Below the pieces are notes generated by a model. The model was not told where the DNA came from. It searched no databases and was given only the letters and a program-made list of their open reading frames with translations. From positions 1 through 47,552 of the forward strand of contig JARLIH010000238.1 of NCBI GenBank assembly GCA_031291845.1: a stretch of DNA of 47,552 nucleotides, written 5' to 3'. Each line of letters starts with the position of its first letter. Position 1 is the stretch's first letter. Below, piece by piece: positions 16,777 through 24,039 of the stretch. The stretch is from Isosphaeraceae bacterium. GTDB taxonomy: Bacteria > Planctomycetota > Planctomycetia > Isosphaerales > Isosphaeraceae. A program made the translations under genes and the position numbers.

Positions 16777-17897
16777 CGGGCTTCGTCGGCCGTGCGCCGC
16801 GCGACAGCCAACGTCACGCCAGGCCCGATTTGCTTGGGCACCAGCAGGCGGGTGGCCCCCGCGCCCCGGAGCGCAGCGGGCTCGGCGACGGCGGCGATGC
16901 CCACCTTTGCCCGGACGCGCTCGCTCGGTCGCTCGATGCCCGGGGTCTCGGCCAGCGACTCCGCCGGAAAACTGACCAGGGGAAGTCCACGGCCGCGGGC
17001 GAAGGCCAGTAAGCCCGGTTCGTCGAGCTTGAGATGGACGGTGGCGACCGCCGCAATGCAGAGGGGCGACAGCCCGTGAGCGGCGAAGACCGATTCGGTC
17101 CAGGCGTCAATTGCTTCACGCGTCGCCCCGCGGCGGCAGCCGACGCCCGCGACGAGCGTCGGTGGTCGGTACACGATGGTCCGATCGTCGGGTAGGCCGG
17201 GGGGAACGGCGCGGTCGCTGATGACGAGCACGGCGGAGGGACGAACGACCGATACGTCGCCCGGCGCGCTGAGCCGAACGAAGTGTTGCGGCCAGGGGCC
17301 GAAAGGGTGCCACCAGTCGGTGTGGCCTGCATCCTGCCACACGGCGACGCATTCGCGTCTGACGACGGCCGCTGCCACCCGGGTGAAGTTCTCGGTCCGC
17401 TCGACGGCCCATCCCCACGTGCGACCGATGCGGTCGACGGCGGGGAGCCGTTGGGCCTCGCTGGCCGTGGTAATGACCGGAAGGGCGCGGAGCACGTCGG
17501 CCACACGTTCGGCCAAAGCGTTTGCGCCTGCACCGTGGCCTCCCAGGACGCTCACGGCGAACTGGCCCGCGTCGTCAACCGCGACGACCGCGGGATCAGT
17601 CCGTTTGTCAAGGGCGAGGGGGCCAGCCAGCCGGACCACGATGCCGAGGGCCATCACGGCGACGATCTCGTCGTGGGTGTTCCAAACTGTCGGGAAGACT
17701 CGCCGGAGCGGTCCGACCCAGCCGAAGACGCCTGTCTCCGTGGTGGGGAAGATCGCGGCGTCCTCCGTCGTGAGCCCCCCGCATGCGCCGACGACGCACG
17801 ACGGGCCATAAATGGCCGTCTCCTCGGGTCGTGCAGCGCGGAGGCGGCGCGCGAGTCCGAGGCCGGCCTGGGACAGGACGAGGACGGCCGTCTTCAT
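16764..17897 (-). CDS. cbiG: Cobalt-precorrin-5A hydrolase CbiG
   Basis: The 377-residue protein has the CbiG layout. An N-terminal domain carries HDEIVAVMALGIVVR and a central segment carries LGGHGAGANALAERVA. The C-terminal domain carries the hallmark GVGCRRG (about residue 251) and IAAVATVHLKLDEPGL. CbiG opens the ring lactone of cobalt-precorrin-5A and releases acetaldehyde in the anaerobic cobalamin pathway. The length is typical. No other cobalamin gene is visible in the window, so either the pathway is dispersed or this is a stray gene. It is transcribed away from the LarA-like gene (125 bases between starts) and overlaps the end of copy 3 by 13 bases. Confidence 0.9.
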   Translation of the reverse strand: MKTAVLVLSQAGLGLARRLRAARPEETAIYGPSCVVGACGGLTTEDAAIFPTTETGVFGWVGPLRRVFPTVWNTHDEIVAVMALGIVVRLAGPLALDKRTDPAVVAVDDAGQFAVSVLGGHGAGANALAERVADVLRALPVITTASEAQRLPAVDRIGRTWGWAVERTENFTRVAAAVVRRECVAVWQDAGHTDWWHPFGPWPQHFVRLSAPGDVSVVRPSAVLVISDRAVPPGLPDDRTIVYRPPTLVAGVGCRRGATREAIDAWTESVFAAHGLSPLCIAAVATVHLKLDEPGLLAFARGRGLPLVSFPAESLAETPGIERPSERVRAKVGIAAVAEPAALRGAGATRLLVPKQIGPGVTLAVARRTADEARHQA

Positions 17898-18022
17898 CGT
17901 GTGGCGCGACTCATGGCTGGTTCCGTTGACGGCCCTACGGGCCGGCCCTTAGAGTGAGGCAGACATGCTGCCCGCCGTTGCCGACTCGAGCCGTGCGAAC
18001 ATCGTACAGGGGATCGTGCCGA

Positions 18023-19339
18023 ATGTCATTTCCGCCCATCGCCCGCGTCCGCCAGTCGATCCCGCAGCCGCGCGTCGCCGACGTGGCGGGGACCGTCCGC
18101 CAGTCGATCATCGAGAGCCGCATCCGCGACCGGGTGAAGCCGGGCGGGCGCATTGCCGTGGGGTGCGGCAGCCGCGGAATTACAGCGATCCCGGTGGTCG
18201 CGCGCGCAGCCGTCGATGCACTCAACGAGCTGGGATTCCGCCCCTTCATCGTCGCCGCGATGGGGAGCCACGGCGGGGCCACGGCGGAAGGCCAGCGTGC
18301 GCTGCTGGCCGGCTATGGAATTACCCCGGAGACGATGGGCGTCGAGGTCCGGACCGAGATGGAGACGGTGGTCGTGGGCAAGAGTCCCGTCGGCCTACCC
18401 ATTTATTTCGACAAGAACGCGTATGAGGCGGATGGCATCGTCCTGCTCAACCGCGTCAAGCCGCACACCGATTTCCACGCGGCGCACGAGTCGGGCGTGC
18501 TCAAGATGCTCGTGATCGGGCTGGGCAAGCGCGAAGGGGCTGCGCAGGTGCACAAGCTCGGCCTGCGGGGCATGAAGGAAGTGCTGCCCGCCGTCGGCAA
18601 GGTGCTGGTCGAGAACACCAAGCTCGCGCTCGGGGTGGCGATCATCGAGAACGCCGAGGACGTGCCGGCTGAGATCGTCGCGATCGAGCCCGACACGATC
18701 TTCGACGTCGAGCCGAAGCTGCTCAACCGCGCCCGCGAACTGATGGGGCGCTTGCCGTTCGACCAGATTGACGTGCTGATCGTCGGCGAACTCGGGAAGA
18801 ACTACTCGGGTGCGGGGATGGACCCGAACGTGATTGGCCGCTTGATGATCGAGACGCAGCCCGACTTCGACCGGCCTCGGGTCACGCGGCTCGCCGTGCT
18901 CGACGTCTCCGAGGAAAGCCACGGCAACATCGTGGGGATCGGGTTCGCCGACCTCACGACGGAGCGGCTGGTGTCGCGGATGGACCTGGACGCGTTCCGG
19001 ATCAACGTGCTCACGGCCTGCATGCTTGAGCGTGCGCGCATCCCGATCACGCTGCCCGCCGACCGCGACGTGTTCGCGGCTGCGCTCGACACGTGCTGGC
19101 GGATCGAGCCGGCGGAAGCCCGGATGGTGCTGATCCCGAACACGCTGGAGGTGAATACGCTCTGGGTCTCGCCCGCGCTGGAGGACGACGTGCGCGCGCA
19201 CCCACTCCTCGCGTTCGAGGGGTCCTATGAAAAGATCCCGTTTGCCCCGGACGGCACGCTCGACCAAGAGCGGCTGTTCCCCGAGAGCGTCCGGGGCCGG
19301 CGGGCCGCAGGGGCGTATGTGGTCCATTCAAAACGGTAG
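18023..19339 (+). CDS. LarA-like (DUF2088) lactate-racemase-family protein
   Basis: The 438-residue protein matches the LarA/DUF2088 family. GCGSRGI and AAMGSHGGAT lie in the N-terminal domain, and VKPHTDFHAAHESG with LGKREGA and a nearby VHKLG His lies in the middle. LarA interconverts lactate enantiomers, or related 2-hydroxy acids, with a nickel-pincer cofactor. The His and Lys positions here suggest a related active site, but the cofactor maturation genes larB, larC and larE are absent from the window. ATG 18023 is chosen over 17954 because the conserved region begins soon after it; an AGGGG lies 11 bases upstream. The substrate is not determined. Confidence 0.75.
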   Translation: MSFPPIARVRQSIPQPRVADVAGTVRQSIIESRIRDRVKPGGRIAVGCGSRGITAIPVVARAAVDALNELGFRPFIVAAMGSHGGATAEGQRALLAGYGITPETMGVEVRTEMETVVVGKSPVGLPIYFDKNAYEADGIVLLNRVKPHTDFHAAHESGVLKMLVIGLGKREGAAQVHKLGLRGMKEVLPAVGKVLVENTKLALGVAIIENAEDVPAEIVAIEPDTIFDVEPKLLNRARELMGRLPFDQIDVLIVGELGKNYSGAGMDPNVIGRLMIETQPDFDRPRVTRLAVLDVSEESHGNIVGIGFADLTTERLVSRMDLDAFRINVLTACMLERARIPITLPADRDVFAAALDTCWRIEPAEARMVLIPNTLEVNTLWVSPALEDDVRAHPLLAFEGSYEKIPFAPDGTLDQERLFPESVRGRRAAGAYVVHSKR

Positions 19340-19421
19340 AAGGTTTTGCGGTTCACGCTAAGGTAAGTTTAGGTACGTCCCGCCCGACCCTCGACCGGCC
19401 ATTGAGGTGTCCTTTCCACCC

Positions 19422-20285
19422 ATGACGCGCCCTTCGAACTCGCCGAATCGCTTCCGTATCCTTGCCATGGACGTGGACGGCACTCTGCTGGACTCGCAGG
19501 GAACGTTGCGCCCGCGCACGGCCGAGGCCGTTGCGCTCGCGGCGCGGGCGGGGATCCGCCCGGTGCTCTGCACGGGCCGGCGCTATCGCCGTGCGCGCCC
19601 GATTGCGCTACAGCTTGGGGTGGACGCGCCTATCGTGTGCAACTCAGGTGCGCTCGTCAAAGACCCCGCGACGCACGCAACGTTGTGGCGGGCGGACCTC
19701 GACGCCGAGCTGCTCGCCGAAGCCTTGGCGGTCTTTCGCGAGCGCGACGAACCGCTGATTTCGTTCACCGACCGCCGGCCTGACGACTACGACTTCATCG
19801 TCGCCCACGAAGCCACCGGGCGACCCCTCTTCGACGACTACCTCGCGCAGAACCAGGGACTCGGCGAGGTCCGTCCCGATTGGGCCGAGGACAGCGGGTC
19901 GGGTCCGCATTTCCACCTCTGTGCGATCGGGACGCGGCCGAACATGCTCGACTTCGAAGTGGCGGTCGTGGCGCGCCTGGGCCTTCGGGTGCGGACGTTC
20001 GTCCAGAAGAGTCCGCGCTATGTGGGCACGATGTGCGAGGTGCTCCATCGCGACGCGAGTAAGTGGAGTGCGATTTTACACCTGGCCGCACTGTGGGGTG
20101 TCGATCCCGCCGAGATCTGCGCGGTGGGGGACGACATGAATGACGTCCCGATGTTGACCGGGGCTGGGCTCGGTGTGGCGATGGGTCACGCCCCGCCGGC
20201 CGTCCTGGCCGCGGCGGACCTGGTCACGTACGACCATGACGCCGACGGCGTGGCCCGGCTCGTCGAGGACGTGTTGCTGGCCTGA
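19422..20285 (+). CDS. HAD-superfamily (Cof-type) phosphatase
   Basis: The protein has 287 residues. It starts near ILAMDVDGTLLDSQG, whose Asp17 and Asp19 are the nucleophile and acid of HAD phosphatases. It has a C2-type cap and ends with VGDDMNDVPML and GVAMGHAPPAV, the Mg-binding and closing motifs of the Cof/YbiV subfamily. These enzymes dephosphorylate sugar phosphates or flavin and pyridoxal phosphates; the substrate cannot be read from sequence. ATG 19422 is used; GTG 19407 in frame is an alternative. The Nudix gene follows by 25 bases in the same direction and may share its transcript. Confidence 0.85.
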   Translation: MTRPSNSPNRFRILAMDVDGTLLDSQGTLRPRTAEAVALAARAGIRPVLCTGRRYRRARPIALQLGVDAPIVCNSGALVKDPATHATLWRADLDAELLAEALAVFRERDEPLISFTDRRPDDYDFIVAHEATGRPLFDDYLAQNQGLGEVRPDWAEDSGSGPHFHLCAIGTRPNMLDFEVAVVARLGLRVRTFVQKSPRYVGTMCEVLHRDASKWSAILHLAALWGVDPAEICAVGDDMNDVPMLTGAGLGVAMGHAPPAVLAAADLVTYDHDADGVARLVEDVLLA

Positions 20286-20310
20286 ATGCGAGCGCGAGGA
20301 CCGCGGACCG

Positions 20311-21105
20311 ATGCCTGATGTTCACCCGGAGGCCGATTCGGCGTCCAACTCGTCCCACGGGGCTTCCTGGGTGCGCGAAGGAGCCGGCGCGCACGACCAG
20401 TCCCTCGAGGAAAACTGGCTGTTCCGGCTGAGGCGAGAGCGGTTCCGGTCGAGGCAGTCGGGGCTGGCGCACGACTTTTACGTCATGCACCTGGCCGATG
20501 CCGTCAACGTGATCGCGCTGACGCCCGACCGGAAGTTGGTACTTGTCCGCCAGTTCCGCGCGGGTTCAGGGCGCGACAGCTTGGAGACCCCCGGCGGACT
20601 TCTCGACGCGGGGGAGGATCCGCTGCGCGCAGGGGCCCGGGAACTCATGGAGGAAACGGGCTACGCTGGCGGCCCTCCGCAGCGACTCGGAACCGTCTGG
20701 TCGAACCCATCGATCATGACTTCGCGCACCACGATCATCGTGATCGCGAACGCCCGGCCGCTGGGTCCGACGAAGCTGGACCACGGCGAAGAGGTGACCG
20801 TCGAGTTGGTGCCCGAACGCGCGATCCCACGGCTGATCCGCGAGGGCCGGATCGATCACGCGCTGGTGGTCTGCGGGCTGCTCTGGTGGCTGGAGTCGCG
20901 CTTTCCCGGCCGCCTGGCCCCACCTGGGCCCAAGAAGCGGCTGAAGCTCGGGTCGATCATGGTCGCGACCGCGGTGATTGCCGCGGCATTCGGCCTGATC
21001 CAGGGTTCGTCGTCTTGGTTCGGCTCGCTCGCGGTGGTCGCGGTGATCGCCGCGGTCGTCATTGCCACGGTCGTTTCGGCCTTCGATCGGGATGGTCGGC
21101 GCTAG
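20311..21105 (+). CDS. Nudix hydrolase with C-terminal two-helix membrane anchor
   Basis: The protein has 264 residues. A complete Nudix box (G-x5-E-x7-REL-x-EETGY) lies at about 94-116, in a domain like ADP-ribose or GDP-sugar pyrophosphatases. Around it are VRQFRAGSG upstream and TVWSNPSIMTS downstream. After residue 210 come a basic stretch (PGPKKRLK) and two hydrophobic helices (about 213-231 and 235-256) ending in a short basic tail. The usual soluble enzyme ends near residue 205, so the membrane hairpin is an addition. ATG 20311 is used; the frame upstream belongs to the HAD gene. The substrate is not known. Confidence 0.85.
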   Translation: MPDVHPEADSASNSSHGASWVREGAGAHDQSLEENWLFRLRRERFRSRQSGLAHDFYVMHLADAVNVIALTPDRKLVLVRQFRAGSGRDSLETPGGLLDAGEDPLRAGARELMEETGYAGGPPQRLGTVWSNPSIMTSRTTIIVIANARPLGPTKLDHGEEVTVELVPERAIPRLIREGRIDHALVVCGLLWWLESRFPGRLAPPGPKKRLKLGSIMVATAVIAAAFGLIQGSSSWFGSLAVVAVIAAVVIATVVSAFDRDGRR

Positions 21106-21181
21106 AGCGAGCCGAAGGCCCGTGCTCGTCACTCTATCGTCAATTGGGAATGTCCGGCCAACTCGTCTCGTGTGTCAATTT

Positions 21182-21207
21182 GTAGGGCCGGCCACTGCCG
21201 GCCCTAC
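21182..21207. terminator. Perfect 11-bp hairpin between convergent genes
   Basis: GTAGGGCCGGC (21182-21192), loop CACT, and GCCGGCCCTAC (21197-21207) form a perfect stem of 11 bp. It lies 77 bases after the Nudix stop, and its right arm contains the TAG of the leftward sulfotransferase (21204-21206). It probably ends transcription from both sides. GC-rich palindromes of this kind can also be dispersed REP-type repeats. Confidence 0.65.
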
Positions 21208-22130
21208 TTGAGGATTGATTGATAATCGAACACATCGAGGTACTGCCAGGCGTAAGCGCGGACTGCGCTTTGTTCTTCGTCCGACAGCTCTCGGGCCGTT
21301 GCCAGGTTTTGTTCGGGAGTCGCCCGGCGGATCGTGCCCCAGGGATAAACCTCTTCCAGCGGTGTCCCGTTCCAGGACGGTAGGCGAAGCGAATCCGCCT
21401 CCTCCAAGCCGAGCTTATTACAGAGGAAGCCGAGCGTCTCGAAGGGGTCGCGCATGACGTCCTCGACCCGCACGATGTGCATCCGGTCGGGAAACCTCTG
21501 CTTCGCCAGAAGGGCGTGGTACTGGTTCAGGGTCCATCCCAGTAAGTAGTGGCGGAGCGACAAGGGGACCGGGCGCTTCTTCGTGTCGGCGTAGGCCGAC
21601 CACGGGTTCCGGACGACGTGCAAGAAGTGCGCATCGGCCAGCTCGGTGAGGATGGTCTCGGCATCGACGACGAGGATCGGGCTGTAACCAACATAAACCG
21701 ATTCTCGCCCGGTCCGGCGGTAGTCTCGCCACGCGTCGAACGTCGCGCGGAAGAAGGCCATGACGTTCTCGGTGCGCGACCGGCCCGATGTTTGTATGTA
21801 TTCCTGATAGATTCGGCAGCGATCGTCATCGGAAAAATCGAACGGCGAATGTCGGAACTTGCTCACGGACGGAGTGCGCGCCCGCACCTTGCACTCCTCG
21901 TCGATGATCGCCTTGTAGTCTTGAAACGGCGTCGCGTCCAGCGCGAAGGCGGGCCACCGGTACTTGACGGGGAAGAGCGACGAGAGCTCGTCCATCACCA
22001 GCCGGGTGCCGAGCTGCGATTCGAATGGGTAGACGAACATCTGAGGGTGCCCGTCGAGGAATCGGTGTGTCGTGTTCCCACCGTTCTCGTACATCGCGCC
22101 CAGCATCAGGAGCCGGCAGTTGTCGCTCAT
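21204..22130 (-). CDS. Sulfotransferase-family protein
   Basis: The 308-residue protein has the sulfotransferase plan. After an N-terminal strand (RLLMLGA) comes MYENGGNTTHRFLDGHPQM, which aligns with the PAPS 5'-phosphosulfate loop. HVVRNPWSAYADTKKR (171-186) is the 3'-phosphate site with Arg174 and Ser178. The usual RSGTT of the first loop is replaced by NGGNT, so PAPS binding may differ. The C-terminus (RVEDVMRDPFETLGFLCNKL) is typical. Its ATG overlaps the stop of the upstream gene as ATGA, so it is translationally coupled and is the last gene of the glycan operon. It probably sulfates a sugar made or assembled by the neighbouring enzymes. Confidence 0.75.
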   Translation of the reverse strand: MSDNCRLLMLGAMYENGGNTTHRFLDGHPQMFVYPFESQLGTRLVMDELSSLFPVKYRWPAFALDATPFQDYKAIIDEECKVRARTPSVSKFRHSPFDFSDDDRCRIYQEYIQTSGRSRTENVMAFFRATFDAWRDYRRTGRESVYVGYSPILVVDAETILTELADAHFLHVVRNPWSAYADTKKRPVPLSLRHYLLGWTLNQYHALLAKQRFPDRMHIVRVEDVMRDPFETLGFLCNKLGLEEADSLRLPSWNGTPLEEVYPWGTIRRATPEQNLATARELSDEEQSAVRAYAWQYLDVFDYQSILK

Positions 22131-23329
22131 GGATTTGTCGCCGTAGTGTACGCGTAGAAGAGCCGTTTGGTCCGTGTCGGCCGTTTACGGTTCGCAAGCC
22201 AGGGGAACCCGCCGGTGACGTCCCGCGGTAGCCAGTCGATTGCGAAAATCTGATTACCCCAGGGCCAGATGAGACTGCCCCGAACCTGTCCCGTTCGGAC
22301 GTCGAGGGCGTGCAGACCGCACAGGCTCGCCTCGACGTCGAGGCCCGGGGCATAAGAGCGGAATCGGGGGATGACCCGGGACGTCCCCACGAATGCGACA
22401 TCACCGCGGAAGCAGAGCCCGCGAGTCCAGCCGGGTAACCGTGCGATTGGCTCGAAACCACCGTCGCGGACGATTCCAACCTCGCCGTAGCCGCTATTGT
22501 CCACCCACAAGACGCCCTGATTCAAGCGAGCCGAGTGCGGGCGCGTCAGCCCGCGGGCGAAAGGCTCGCGCGTCTTGCCCGAGAAGATCACGCCGGTTCG
22601 GTCCACGGCGAACTTCAGGTGGCCCGGCCGATAGCGCCCGATCCGGCTCGCCGAGGCGGAGAAGTAAGAACTCGAGAGGTTGTCTCCCGCAGCAATCGAA
22701 TTGAGCTGGAGGTGATTCCGCCCAAAGACTGGTCCGTTCGCGTGCTCGATGCACGAGGGCCACCATACGCGGTAAGCGCCGCCGTCACTGTCAAAGCGGA
22801 CGACCGCGTTTTCACCGACGGCGTTGCCGTGAAGGGCCTCGTCGATCAGCGCGAGGTCGTGAAGGTACAGGCAGCCGGGGAAGAACCGGGAACGCACCGG
22901 TACGAGTTCCGCCTCCGCCGGGGCCGAGGGCGCGTCCAAGCGCTCCTTCACGCCCGCGACCGGGGCGAGGTCGAAAATCTGGTTTGGATTGCGGGTCGAG
23001 GCCACGTGGACCACGTTTCGCCGGCGATCGGCAACGAGCCCCGACGGATGCGGGAGCGACATGTACGAGATGCGCCCTCCCGAATGGTCGGCGCGGAGCG
23101 CCATCACGAGGTGCTCGTACTCGCGTGTGACCAGCAGCGTTGCCGTCGACTCGGCGAGGGTCTCCCACCAGTTGCCCTCGACGCGGTACTCGAACAGACG
23201 CGGGTCCGCCTGACCGGCGTCCGACCAGTGCGCCGCGACCTGGGCCTGGTCTCGCCATTGCTCGTTGTGCAGGGACGAGAGCGCGTCGAGCCGGCGCTGC
23301 TTCGTGCTGTCGCGGTTCGGACTGGTCAC
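22127..23329 (-). CDS. TIGR03032/DUF4915-like beta-propeller protein
   Basis: The 400-residue protein is cytoplasmic by sequence, without signal peptide. It reads as a beta-propeller of the TIGR03032 type: WWETLAESTATLLVTREYEH near the start, DLALIDEALHGNAVGENAVVRF, WWPSCIEHANGP and NHLQLNSIA in the middle, then RPHSARLNQGVLWVDNSGYG and LPGWTRGLCFRGDVAFVGTS. These match the family's order (R-S-x-R-W, LW-x-DSGxGE, PGFTRGL, VGLSK). The family is often found near glycosyltransferases and its role is unknown. GTG 23329 overlaps the stop of the GT2 gene as GTGA. Confidence 0.7.
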   Translation of the reverse strand: MTSPNRDSTKQRRLDALSSLHNEQWRDQAQVAAHWSDAGQADPRLFEYRVEGNWWETLAESTATLLVTREYEHLVMALRADHSGGRISYMSLPHPSGLVADRRRNVVHVASTRNPNQIFDLAPVAGVKERLDAPSAPAEAELVPVRSRFFPGCLYLHDLALIDEALHGNAVGENAVVRFDSDGGAYRVWWPSCIEHANGPVFGRNHLQLNSIAAGDNLSSSYFSASASRIGRYRPGHLKFAVDRTGVIFSGKTREPFARGLTRPHSARLNQGVLWVDNSGYGEVGIVRDGGFEPIARLPGWTRGLCFRGDVAFVGTSRVIPRFRSYAPGLDVEASLCGLHALDVRTGQVRGSLIWPWGNQIFAIDWLPRDVTGGFPWLANRKRPTRTKRLFYAYTTATNP

Positions 23330-24036
23330 TCGCGCCACTCGCTCCACAATCGGTAGGCCCCGGCGTAGAGCATCAGGGCGCTCTTCAGTCGCGTCGTCGA
23401 TTCCCCGCCGTGTCGCTGGCCGGAGCGGACCGGGACTTCCACGACGGGGTAACCCTCGCGGCGGCAGACGACCATGAACTCAAGGTCGATCAGGTCATCG
23501 TCACGCGTCAGCGACAGCAGCCCGGAAAAATGGCGCGGGAAAACCTTGGGGGTGCCGTTGACGTCGCCGCCGGCTATCCCGAACAACAGGCGGCCTTCCC
23601 AATTATAGAGCGACGAGCCGAGCTTTCGCAGGGGCGTGCGGGCCCGACGCCTGGCTTTGACGACGGTGCCGGGCCGGCGCAGCGCCTCCTGGACGATAGC
23701 CGCCAGTTGGTCGGGCGGAGTGCGTGCCGAGTTGGTGTACGCCAACCAGTTGCCGCGGCTCTCGCGCAATCCGAGCTTGACCGCCAGCCCCCAGCCGCCG
23801 GGAGTGCTGTCGATGGCCCGCACCGACTGAAAGTGCCGGGCCAGGTCGCGGCAGATCGAGGGCGATTCGTCACGGCACGCGTTGGTCACCAGCACCAGCT
23901 CGTGAGGACAGCCGACGCGCGCGAGCGCGGCTTCGTACCCGACGACGACCGATTCGACATGGTCGGCCTGGTTGTGAACCGGCAAGACGACCGATACCAG
24001 GTCGTCTGCGTTCGCCGCCGAGATGAGACTGCTGAT
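23326..24036 (-). CDS. GT2 glycosyltransferase with non-canonical ATC start
   Basis: The domain is a GT-A fold (SVVLPVHNQADHVE, LVTNACRDES, NGTPKVFPR, LEFMVVCRREGYPVVEVPV), about 236 residues. The frame contains no ATG or GTG upstream of the first beta-strand: it is open only back to TAG 24042-24040, the stop of the previous gene, which lies in the same frame. GGGGAGG sits about 8 bases before an ATC at 24036, where an ATG would be expected; TTG 23985 would cut into the first strand, so I use 24036. Either ATC is used as a start (rare), or an ATG has mutated, or the stop is read through. The usual DxD is not evident. Role: sugar transfer in the glycan operon. Confidence 0.6.
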   Translation of the reverse strand: MSSLISAANADDLVSVVLPVHNQADHVESVVVGYEAALARVGCPHELVLVTNACRDESPSICRDLARHFQSVRAIDSTPGGWGLAVKLGLRESRGNWLAYTNSARTPPDQLAAIVQEALRRPGTVVKARRRARTPLRKLGSSLYNWEGRLLFGIAGGDVNGTPKVFPRHFSGLLSLTRDDDLIDLEFMVVCRREGYPVVEVPVRSGQRHGGESTTRLKSALMLYAGAYRLWSEWRE

Positions 24037-24039
24037 GGG

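Noticed and set aside
21191..21197. GCCACTG, the core of a B12-riboswitch box, near the Nudix gene
   Set aside because: It is part of a perfect terminator hairpin and the rest of the cobalamin aptamer is missing; cbiG is elsewhere and reads the other way.
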